Shown piece by piece: positions 50,139-57,444 of a stretch of DNA of 64,000 nt. Source of the stretch: Peribacillus sp. ACCC06369 (GTDB lineage Bacteria > Bacillota > Bacilli > Bacillales > DSM-1321); NCBI RefSeq assembly GCF_030348945.1, contig NZ_JAUCEN010000002.1:4030001-4094000 (forward strand), in the 5' to 3' direction. Position 1 is the first letter of the stretch. Every line of letters starts with the position of its first letter. The position numbers and the translations under genes are program-made. The notes beneath the pieces were generated by a model. The model was not told where the DNA came from, searched no databases, and saw nothing but the letters and a program-made list of their open reading frames with translations.

Positions 50139-51597
50139 ACCACACCCGCCTGAATTAAGGGAGGAGACATTTCGGGAGTTATTCAGTTCAAGCTCAGATA
50201 TTATGTTTGACACGATTTATATCGGAGAAACCGAAAGAAGCATTCCTGTCCTTATTTTTTATTGCTCGGGTATGGCCGATATCAGCTTATTGAACGAGGG
50301 AATTTTGGAAAAGTTAAACAAGATGATGGAATTGGATGAGAAAATCGATGAAGAAGAAGCTATAAACAAGCTAAAACCCTTGATAGATCTGACGAAAGTA
50401 ACCATTGATAGCGAATTCAATAACGTCCAACAGCTGATTTTCTCTGGGTATGCCTTATTATTCATACCATCAACCCAAGGTTTATTTTCAATAAATTTGT
50501 CCAATGTTCCGAACCGGCAGCCTGAGGAGTCTTCCTTCGAGGTCTCGGTAAGAGGTCCAAGAGATGGATTTGTCGAGGACATATCCATCAATACCGCTTT
50601 AATCAGAAAGCGGCTAAAAACCAAATCGCTTGCCTATGAAGACTTTATCGTCGGCAGGCGCAGTCAAACGAAAGTCGCACTGATGTATATGGATGACATC
50701 ATCAATAAGGAACTGGTTAAAAATGTAAGGTCGAAAATTAATAACATTGATATTGATATATTGGTTAGCAGCCAACAATTGGAGGAATTGATCACAAACA
50801 GTAAATATAGTATTTTTCCACTAACTCATTATACGAGTCGTCCTGATTTTGTAGTGGAAGCACTCAATCAAGGAAGATTCATTCTGATCGTGGACGGGAT
50901 GCCAACGATAATCGTAGCTCCTTCTACATTACTATTGCAAATAAAAACCGCAGAAGATTCGAATCTCCCTTATCTATTTGTAAGCCTTGAGAGACTTCTT
51001 CGTTTTTTGGGGATTGGAATAACGATTTTATTGCCGGGGTTTTGGATATCCATTTCCGCTTTCAATATTGAACAAGTGCCGTTTCCGTTACTAGCTACCA
51101 TAACCCTTTCTAGGCTAGGGCTCCCCTTATCTGCCACCATGGAATTCATTCTCATGCTCATTTTATTTGAATTATTCCGTGAATCCGGAGTCAGGTTACC
51201 TAAAGCGGTTGGACAGACAGTTGCAGTTGTAGGTGGTCTCATTGTCGGTGATGCCGCAATAAGAGCAGGGCTGACCTCACAAACCATGCTTGTGGTAACA
51301 GCAGTGACCTCTGTCGCATCCTATACCCTTGTAAACCAGTCTTTAACAGGCGCCGTAACGATTTTGCGTATGTTTGTGTTGTTACTTAGCTGCATTTATG
51401 GAATCTACGGCTTGATAATCGGTTTCCTTTCCATTGTCACTTTACTATCCAGGCTTGATTCATTCGGGGTTTCATATATTGGCGGAATGAACCCACCAAA
51501 ATTCACAAAAATCCTGGATTCATTCATAAAGAGGCCATGGAATTCCATAAGCAAACGATCCTTGGCAGCAGATGATAAGACCAGAAAGGGGCAGTAA
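50113..51597 (+). CDS. Germinant receptor A subunit (GerAA/GerKA family, operon 1)
   Basis: 494 residues: an N-terminal soluble part (to about 290) with VNSQQLEE-like VSSQQLEELITNSKYSIFP, then about five membrane helices containing PGFWISISAFNIEQVPF and LSATMEFILMLILFELFRES. A subunits form the oligomeric cation channel of the receptor. The ATG overlaps the B gene by 26 bp and follows AAGGAGGGTAAACGAC. Confidence 0.92.
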   Translation: MRMKRSKNEPHPPELREETFRELFSSSSDIMFDTIYIGETERSIPVLIFYCSGMADISLLNEGILEKLNKMMELDEKIDEEEAINKLKPLIDLTKVTIDSEFNNVQQLIFSGYALLFIPSTQGLFSINLSNVPNRQPEESSFEVSVRGPRDGFVEDISINTALIRKRLKTKSLAYEDFIVGRRSQTKVALMYMDDIINKELVKNVRSKINNIDIDILVSSQQLEELITNSKYSIFPLTHYTSRPDFVVEALNQGRFILIVDGMPTIIVAPSTLLLQIKTAEDSNLPYLFVSLERLLRFLGIGITILLPGFWISISAFNIEQVPFPLLATITLSRLGLPLSATMEFILMLILFELFRESGVRLPKAVGQTVAVVGGLIVGDAAIRAGLTSQTMLVVTAVTSVASYTLVNQSLTGAVTILRMFVLLLSCIYGIYGLIIGFLSIVTLLSRLDSFGVSYIGGMNPPKFTKILDSFIKRPWNSISKRSLAADDKTRKGQ

Positions 51598-51600
51598 GGC

Positions 51601-52746
51601 ATGTTCCGCATCTGTAAAATTTGCTTGACCCTACCTTTAATCCTTTTACTTTCAGGCTGTTGGGATGAAAAAACGATTCAGGACTTTCATTATATAACGG
51701 CCATCGGGATTGATTTCAAGGATGGGGAGTACATTGTTTATACGCAACTTGTAGACTTCGCTGCGGTAGCTAAAACGGAGGCCAAGCCTACGCAAAGTCC
51801 CCCCGTATATGTAGGGAAACAAAAAGGCGGTTCCATCTCAATCGCCATTAATAAACTAATGCGCGATACTCAACAGTCTCTTTATATAGGCCATGTTTCC
51901 ACATTTGTCATCAGTGAAAATGTTTTAAAGCAGCAAAGCACAGAAATTGTGGATTATATATACAGAAACCAATTACTTAGGTACTCAGCCAATATCTTTG
52001 GCACAAAAAGTTCCATGGATGAGCTCTTCTCCATTAATGGTTATTTTAATTTGTCGCCTTTATACACAACATTATATTTACCAGAAGATGTCTATCGGAG
52101 CAGATCATTCATCGAACCCATTACGGTCCAAAGGTATTATTCTAACCAGAGGGAAAAAGCATCTACAACCATCTTACCCTCCATATCCTGGAACGATAAA
52201 GTTTGGAAAGAAAAAGATAAAAATCGAAAGAGCCTCTATATGGATGGCGCATTTGTCATTTACTATAAAGTGTCCCAACCCTGGTTCTCTGAAAAGGAAC
52301 TGAGCGGTGTACGCTGGCTCACCAAAAGGACCAACAAAACTCCCGTAAACATTATCATGAATAAGCAAGACATCTATGCATCGTTCTCCCATCCACACCA
52401 TAAAATAAAACCTGTTCTCAAGGATGGAAAGTACAAATTCGATATTGAAGTTGACGTATCAGGTAGAATACTTGGGCTTGATACCCAAATGGATATCGAT
52501 AAAATAAAACGAAAATTCGAAAGTCAAATAAAAAAAGAAATCCAAGCAACCTTCCAAACCGGAATTCAAAAGAACGCAGACCCACTTAGCTTAGGCAAGA
52601 TCCTTTATATCAAAGAGACAAAATACTGGCAAGAAAATCATATTAAAGAACCGACTGATTTCCTGGATAAGGATTCGATACATGATATAAACGTAAAGGT
52701 ACATATCCTTAACACAGGCGGTTTAGAAGCTAAACCATTACAGTAA
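51601..52746 (+). CDS. Germinant receptor C subunit, lipoprotein (GerAC family, operon 1)
   Basis: 381 residues. The lipobox LILLLSGCWDEKTIQDFHYI marks acylated Cys20, followed by the Ger(x)C domain: AIGIDFKDGEYIVYTQLVDF and a C-terminal beta-rich part with VDVSGRILGL. The C subunit sits on the outer face of the spore inner membrane. Starts 4 bp after the A gene. No terminator follows before array 2. Confidence 0.9.
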   Translation: MFRICKICLTLPLILLLSGCWDEKTIQDFHYITAIGIDFKDGEYIVYTQLVDFAAVAKTEAKPTQSPPVYVGKQKGGSISIAINKLMRDTQQSLYIGHVSTFVISENVLKQQSTEIVDYIYRNQLLRYSANIFGTKSSMDELFSINGYFNLSPLYTTLYLPEDVYRSRSFIEPITVQRYYSNQREKASTTILPSISWNDKVWKEKDKNRKSLYMDGAFVIYYKVSQPWFSEKELSGVRWLTKRTNKTPVNIIMNKQDIYASFSHPHHKIKPVLKDGKYKFDIEVDVSGRILGLDTQMDIDKIKRKFESQIKKEIQATFQTGIQKNADPLSLGKILYIKETKYWQENHIKEPTDFLDKDSIHDINVKVHILNTGGLEAKPLQ

Positions 52747-52787
52747 GGAAAAAAAAGGATTGGTGATTGAAAGCCTGTTTATTTGTA

Positions 52788-53247
52788 AATGCTCAATTCA
52801 CGAGTAAATCGACCAAACTCACGAGTATTTGCTCTCAATTCACGTGTAAATCAACCAAACTTACGAGTATTTGCTATAAACTCACGAGTAAATGCTCATA
52901 TCTCATGAGTTTGCTGCTTAATTCTAAGAGTACTGCTCATTTCACGAGTAAATTGACTATATTCACGAGTATTTGTTCCAAATTCACGAGTAAATCAACC
53001 AAATTCACGAGTATTTGCTCTCAATTCACGAGTAAATCGACCAAATTCACGAGTATTTGCTCCAATTTCACGAGTAAATCAACCAAATTCACGAGTATTT
53101 GCTCCAATTTCACGAGTAAATCAACCAAATTCATGAGTATTTGCTCCAATTTCACGAGTAAATCGAACAAACTCACGAGTATTTGCTATAAATTCACGAG
53201 TAAATCGACCAGACTTACGAGTATTTGCTATAAACTCACGAGTAACG
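52788..53247. repeat. Noncoding array of 21-bp units, TTCACGAGTAAA core (array 2)
   Basis: About 460 bp of imperfect 21-bp units alternating in 42-bp pairs. One half reads TTCACGAGTAAATCRACCAA, the other TTCACGAGTATTTGCTCC. The core AATTCACGAGT is the reverse complement of ACTCGTGAATT in array 1. Because 42 is a multiple of three, a 172-codon frame stays open, with a 14-residue period (FTSKSTK...FTSIC), but it has no proper start. It lies directly behind a germinant receptor operon; a terminator closes its right side. Confidence 0.95.
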
Positions 53248-53305
53248 CTTATATCCCCCAAGTTTACTGCTCGAGTTGTGTTTAAAAGCCCTCTTAATTA
53301 TAAAA

Positions 53306-53347
53306 AAATTCAGGATGGATCCTTTTAGAGGCTCCATCCTGAATTTT
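53306..53347 (+). terminator. Intrinsic terminator after array 2
   Basis: AAATTCAGGATGGA ... TCCATCCTGAATTTT. This is the first terminator seen behind the ger operon, so array 2 may be transcribed as its 3' end. Confidence 0.8.
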
Positions 53348-53431
53348 GGCGCTAAAATTGGGTTCTGAATATATCATTAAACAGAAACAAATGGTAAATT
53401 AAGAGTATTCTAAAAATGGGGGTTTCCAAAT

Positions 53432-53869
53432 ATGAGCATTCAGAAAGCGACATTACTTGAACTCGAATCTCTGACAGAACTTTTTGATTTATACAGAGTG
53501 TTTTATGAGCAAACATCTGATCCTGATCGTGCAAGGGAATTTTTAAGAGAAAGGCTGACAAATGGAGAGTCTGTCGTTTTTATGGCCTTTGATGAAGGGA
53601 ATCCTATTGGTTTTGTGCAATTATATCCTTCTTTTTCATCTGTGAGTATGATGCGTTCATGGATATTGAATGATTTATTCGTGAAGGAGTCCGCCCGCAA
53701 AAAGGGATTTGGCGAGGAGTTGTTGAACGCAGCCATCGCTTTTGCTCGGGAAACAGGTGCCAAAGGGGTTTCGCTCGAGACAGGTAAAGATAATGTAAAA
53801 GCACAAAAACTTTACGAAAGAATTGGTTTCTTCCGTGAATCGAACCATTTTTATCATTTCGCCATTTAA
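53432..53869 (+). CDS. GNAT N-acetyltransferase
   Basis: 145 residues; motif A is LNDLFVKESARKKGFGEELL with RxxGxG-like RKKGFG, then the terminal NVKAQKLYERIGFFRES typical of GNATs acting on small amines. Substrate not known. Preceded by a GGGGGTTTCCAAAT site. Confidence 0.85.
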   Translation: MSIQKATLLELESLTELFDLYRVFYEQTSDPDRAREFLRERLTNGESVVFMAFDEGNPIGFVQLYPSFSSVSMMRSWILNDLFVKESARKKGFGEELLNAAIAFARETGAKGVSLETGKDNVKAQKLYERIGFFRESNHFYHFAI

Positions 53870-53879
53870 TTAAAAAAGG

Positions 53880-53907
53880 TGCAGGGAAAATTTTCTTTTC
53901 CCTACAC
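53880..53907. terminator. Bidirectional terminator
   Basis: GTGCAGGGAAAA TTTTCT TTTTCCCTACAC between convergent GNAT and abrB genes. Confidence 0.75.
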
Positions 53908-53921
53908 TCCGGATGATTTTA

Positions 53922-54203
53922 TTAAACAGTTTCCATGCTGGCTTGAATTTCTTTAATTAGAAGTTCGGCACCTTCAGGGCTAAGTATTAATTTTCCGGCA
54001 GCAAGTTTCATATTGTCATCTGACACTTCACCTGTTACCTGACAAGTCATGTTCGGTTTATATTTTTGAAGAATGATGCGCTCTTGTTCTACATAGATCT
54101 CCAAGGCGTCTTTCTCATTAATTCCTAATGTACGGCGTAATTCAATTGGAATGACTACCCGTCCTAATTCGTCAACTTTACGTACAATACCTGTAGATTT
54201 CAT
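53922..54203 (-). CDS. abrB: Transition-state regulator AbrB
   Basis: 93 residues, near-identical in type to B. subtilis AbrB. The swapped-hairpin DNA-binding domain is MKSTGIVRKVDELGRVVIPI through LRRTLGINEKDALEIYV, then the linker CQVTGEVSDDN with the conserved Cys and a C-terminal multimerisation domain. It represses post-exponential genes (sporulation, biofilm, competence) during growth. Usually abrB has a promoter under Spo0A repression; the upstream gap is long but the site could not be fixed by eye. Confidence 0.93.
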   Translation of the reverse strand: MKSTGIVRKVDELGRVVIPIELRRTLGINEKDALEIYVEQERIILQKYKPNMTCQVTGEVSDDNMKLAAGKLILSPEGAELLIKEIQASMETV

Positions 54204-54729
54204 TTAATTTACCCCACTATTTTTCTTTCGAATGTTGCATCTATATATTTCGTCACCATTCGACATTATTTGCACTTCTATAAAGATACCACTCCCTACC
54301 ATTTTCGTCAATTCTCGTATCCTCATATATTATCTGCCTTTATATGATTTTTATATAAATTCACAGTAAACCCTTTATAAAACGCGTCATACCGCGGTTT
54401 CTCGATTAATCTAATGGAACTTATTGTTAATTTGATCATGAAAATGACAACGTTTCCATTTTATTTTCCACAACCATTCTTTCGATACCATGTCGAATGA
54501 TGGAGATGGAATTTCAATAGTCTAAAAGAATCCAGTTGATTTTCTTTTACATTTGAAGGAATATTAAAACTGATGGCTTATTATATTTCGAAAATTCATT
54601 CTTCTGCCTTTGACGCAGTTGAACGTGAGTGTATTTTAAACTTTTTTAATACTTGGAAAGCCGAAACGATTGCCACACTTCCAGAGTTTGGCTAATTACT
54701 GGCTCATAAAACAGATTGAGGTGAGTCAA
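54204..54729. promoter_or_regulatory. abrB/exporter divergent control region
   Basis: A 526-bp AT-rich gap. It contains TCGACATTATTTGC, which resembles a Spo0A box on paper (TGTCGAA-like on the minus strand: GTCGAA at 54261-54266), but I regard it as weak. Promoter elements for both genes must be here. Confidence 0.4.
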
Positions 54730-55701
54730 TTGCGTCCGATTATATTAGGTATTTGTTCTGCTTTCTTTTTTGCGTTTACGTTTGTTTTAAATCAGGCCAT
54801 GGAGTTGTCTGGTGGAAGTTGGATATGGAGTGCTTCGCTGCGTTACATCTTTATGGTGCCTTTCCTGTTGTGTATCGTATTAAGCAGAAAAAACCTGCGT
54901 CCCCTTTTACGAGTGATGAAAGAACGGCCGGGGCCTTGGTTGCTCTGGAGTTTTGTCGGATTCGGGTTGTTTTATGCTCCTTTATGCTTTGCTTCCGCCT
55001 ACTCACCTGGCTGGCTAATCGCCGGCACTTGGCAGATCACGATCATTTCGGGTGCTTTACTTGCCCCGCTATTTTTTGAAAATGTCCAAACGAAAGATGG
55101 GCTCGAAAGGCAAAGAGGAAAGGTATCTGTGAAAGGCCTCCTCATGTCGATGATCATTCTGCTTGGGATCATCCTGATGCAATTGGAACACACCAAGCAC
55201 ATTTCAATGGCCAATCTTTGGTTGGGAGTGATTCCCATCGTCATCGCCTCGTTTGCATACCCCCTGGGGAATCGCAAAATGATGGAAGTATCCGAAGGAC
55301 GTTTAGATGCTTACCAGCGTGTATTGGGAATGACTTTGGCGAGCCTGCCATTCTGGTTCCTGCTTTCATTGTACGGTTTCTTCACAGTAGGGGCACCGAC
55401 GAAGATGCAGAGTTTCCAATCCCTTTTGGTAGCACTATTTTCAGGTGTCATTGCCACGGTCCTTTTTTTCAAAGCGACCGATTTGGTAAGTGGAAATATG
55501 CAGAAATTAGCTTCAGTCGAAGCTACACAGTCGATGGAGGTCCTTTTTGCCCTGGCTGGCGAATTACTATTCCTATCTTTACCGATCCCTTCTCCGTTAT
55601 CGTGGTTCGGCATCTTTGTAGTTATCATAGGAATGATCCTGCATAGCTATGTATCACATAAAAAAGAAGGTCCATCCCGGAAACGGACAGTGAGTGCCTG
55701 A
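54730..55701 (+). CDS. EmrE-type multidrug efflux transporter (DMT superfamily)
   Basis: 323 residues, about ten helices of the drug/metabolite transporter superfamily, with the subfamily strings FFFAFTFVLNQAMELSGGSW, SWIWSASLRYIFM and CFASAYSPGWLIAGTWQIT. The TTG at 54730 follows TGAGGTGAGTCAA; a start at 54670 has no ribosome site. Substrate unknown. Confidence 0.82.
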   Translation: MRPIILGICSAFFFAFTFVLNQAMELSGGSWIWSASLRYIFMVPFLLCIVLSRKNLRPLLRVMKERPGPWLLWSFVGFGLFYAPLCFASAYSPGWLIAGTWQITIISGALLAPLFFENVQTKDGLERQRGKVSVKGLLMSMIILLGIILMQLEHTKHISMANLWLGVIPIVIASFAYPLGNRKMMEVSEGRLDAYQRVLGMTLASLPFWFLLSLYGFFTVGAPTKMQSFQSLLVALFSGVIATVLFFKATDLVSGNMQKLASVEATQSMEVLFALAGELLFLSLPIPSPLSWFGIFVVIIGMILHSYVSHKKEGPSRKRTVSA

Positions 55702-55711
55702 ATAGCAAGTC

Positions 55712-55762
55712 AAAAAAGAACCTAATCTGTACCTTTATTGGTATAGACTAGGTTCTTTTTTC
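55712..55762 (+). terminator. Intrinsic terminator
   Basis: AAAAAAGAACCTA ... TAGGTTCTTTTTT; it also overlaps the end of the tyrosinase fragment on the minus strand. Confidence 0.85.
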
Positions 55763-55984
55763 CATTGACAGGTCATTATTACTGCGGGTCGATTCTGTTG
55801 GAGCGTTCCCTGCTATCGGGCGCTTTACGGGAGGGGTTTGAACCCTTCCTGCGGCAGCATGCCACGCTACGTACCGATCATATATACCTTTTTCTTTTAA
55901 CTCCAAAACCGCATTGATATAGTTCCTTTTTTCCTTTTCAGAAAGATGTTGTGCATTTTTTCTGATGTTATATTCAGGAGCCAT
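55748..55984 (-). pseudogene. Tyrosinase, N-terminal fragment
   Basis: The first 50 residues (YNIRKNAQHLSEKEKRNYIN, LELKEKGIYDRYVAWHAAAG, RVQTPP) match the start of Bacillus tyrosinases such as the B. megaterium enzyme, including the first copper-ligand His in AWHAAAG. After TPP the similarity ends; the remaining 28 residues are unrelated and the frame stops in a terminator. The rest of the enzyme, with the other five copper histidines, is missing (about 240 residues). The ATG follows no strong ribosome site. Confidence 0.8.
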
Positions 55985-56142
55985 GATTTGCCCTCATTCC
56001 ATCTAAACTAAAAACCTTGGGATATATTAAGTCATCCATAGTGGAAACGTTACAAGACGAATGCGAATATTAGGCAAATTGGGCATGACTCAAAAAGGTG
56101 AATGGATGGATCAAGGGCTTTCGAGTTGACAAAACTTTTACC

Positions 56143-56170
56143 TTGAGTTAATTCAAAAAGTATGTATAAT
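56143..56170 (+). promoter_or_regulatory. Promoter of the guanidine-riboswitch transcript
   Basis: TTGAGT (56143-56148), 16 bp, TATAAT (56165-56170), with the aptamer beginning 30 bp downstream. Confidence 0.65.
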
Positions 56171-56199
56171 GAAATGTAAATTGCATAATTCAAATGTTT

Positions 56200-56290
56200 T
56201 CTAGGGTTCCGCAGTATATCCAATTACTGGTCTGGTCCGAGAGAAAACTCACAGCTTGCTGTGTCACGGAAGGATAAAAGCCTGGGAGAA
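56200..56290 (+). promoter_or_regulatory. Guanidine-I (ykkC) riboswitch
   Basis: The conserved pieces CTAGGGTTCCGCAGT, CTGGTCCGAGAGAAA, ACAGC ... TGTGTCACGGA and AGGATAAAAGCCTGGGAGA appear in order, as in class-I guanidine (ykkC/yxkD) aptamers. The downstream SMR pair is the classical target. Guanidine binding should prevent the terminator and turn on the exporters. Confidence 0.94.
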
Positions 56291-56325
56291 AACTGTTTAA
56301 CGGTTATCTCTTTGGCTTTTTTTGT
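56276..56325 (+). terminator. Guanidine-riboswitch terminator
   Basis: AAAGCCTGGGAGA ... TCTCTTTGGCTTTTTTT overlaps the 3' part of the aptamer. Confidence 0.85.
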
Positions 56326-56363
56326 TTTTTTTGTAAAGAATAAAATTGGAGGTGTTATTTTTC

Positions 56364-56705
56364 ATGAGTGCAAATTGGATTAAAGTTTTCATTGCAGCTT
56401 TTTTTGAAGTTTTTTGGGTGATTGGCTTAAAACATGCAGATGATTTTTGGACGTGGACTGGAACGGTCATTTCCATCATCATCAGTTTTTATATGATGAT
56501 AATGGCTGGCAGGAGGCTCCCTGTCGGAACGGTATATGCCGTTTTTGTAGGTATGGGAACGGCCGGAACCGTTCTTTCCGAAATCATTTTCTTCGGAGAA
56601 TCTTTCAAACTGAGCAAAACGCTATTGATCCTCCTATTATTATCAGGGGTAATCGGGTTGAAACTAGTGACTGACGATAAGGTCGAGGAAGGGGATGAAT
56701 CCTAA
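56364..56705 (+). CDS. ykkC: SMR guanidinium exporter subunit YkkC
   Basis: 113 residues, four membrane helices of the small multidrug resistance family. The essential Glu is in [16 protein letters not shown] near the N terminus; [20 protein letters not shown] is the SMR signature. Guanidine riboswitch control indicates guanidinium export, acting as a heteromer with YkkD. ATG after TTGGAGGTGTTATTTTTC. Confidence 0.92.
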   Translation: MSANWIKVFIAAFFEVFWVIGLKHADDFWTWTGTVISIIISFYMMIMAGRRLPVGTVYAVFVGMGTAGTVLSEIIFFGESFKLSKTLLILLLLSGVIGLKLVTDDKVEEGDES

Positions 56706-57019
56706 TGGCTTGGATCTCTTTAATTTTAGCGGGACTATTCGAAATGTTCGGGGTTGCGATGATAAATAAATTGCATAAAGACCGAAATTGGCAATCCTTA
56801 ATGCTGTTATTCATCGGATTTGGAGTAAGTTTTCTATTTCTTGCTTATGCTATGCAAACCTTGCCGATGGGGACGGCTTACGCAATCTGGACAGGGATCG
56901 GCGCATCTGGCGGAGCGATTATCGGGATGCTCTTATATGGGGAATCCAAAGATTGGAGAAGGGTCGTTTTTATTGCCATGGTCCTAGGTGCGGCAGTGGG
57001 ATTAAAACTGGTTTCATAG
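56705..57019 (+). CDS. ykkD: SMR guanidinium exporter subunit YkkD
   Basis: 104 residues, again four helices: LILAGLFEMFGVAMINKLHK with the Glu, LPMGTAYAIWTGIGASGG, and GESKDWRRVVFIAMVLGAAV. Its ATG overlaps the ykkC stop (TAATG), so the two subunits are made in a fixed ratio. Confidence 0.92.
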   Translation: MAWISLILAGLFEMFGVAMINKLHKDRNWQSLMLLFIGFGVSFLFLAYAMQTLPMGTAYAIWTGIGASGGAIIGMLLYGESKDWRRVVFIAMVLGAAVGLKLVS

Positions 57020-57125
57020 GTGACCGCCCCCACTGAATTCCCGTTTTATTGCAAACCACCTACCTGCTCCATTGAATTTTTGGTATGATACATGAGTTAA
57101 ATAAATTAGTGAAGGTGATTTTACT

Positions 57126-57311
57126 TTGTCTGAAGAAATTCCAGAAGAAAAAAAGGAATATGACACCACAATCATTTATGATTACAATGACCATCCTGAC
57201 ATCGTTAGTGGACGGTGTGACAATTGCGGGAAAGCCCAGTTCGAGAGTTCGGTCAAGGATTATGTATATATTCGTAAATGCAGGGAGTGCGGCATGAAGA
57301 AATCGATTTAG
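57126..57311 (+). CDS. Small zinc-ribbon protein
   Basis: 61 residues: an acidic N terminus (MSEEIPEEKKEYDTTIIYDY) followed by CDNC and CREC (about residues 31-34 and 53-56), a four-Cys zinc ribbon. TTG start after GAAGGTGATTTTAC. No partner or function known; its own terminator follows. Confidence 0.65.
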   Translation: MSEEIPEEKKEYDTTIIYDYNDHPDIVSGRCDNCGKAQFESSVKDYVYIRKCRECGMKKSI

Positions 57312-57357
57312 TTGTTGGTTTGCCCGGATATATGAATTCATGCTACCCTTCTATATA

Positions 57358-57388
57358 ATAGGCCGCCAATTAGTTGGCGGCCTTCTTG
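57358..57388 (+). terminator. Intrinsic terminator
   Basis: AGGCCGCCAA TTAG TTGGCGGCCT TCTTG; strong stem, weak T-run. Confidence 0.7.
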
Positions 57389-57444
57389 GGCTGGCAATAT
57401 GCTACCCAATCTTTTAAAGTTGTAGGAAAACGGCAGCCCTATCC

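Noticed and set aside
52767-53285. 172-codon frame through array 2 with a 14-residue repeat
   Set aside because: 42-bp units keep the frame open automatically; no good start, an odd FTSKSTK composition, and units that match array 1 only at the DNA level.
54255-54270. Spo0A box in front of abrB
   Set aside because: Only a partial TGTCGAA match; not firm enough to list as a site.
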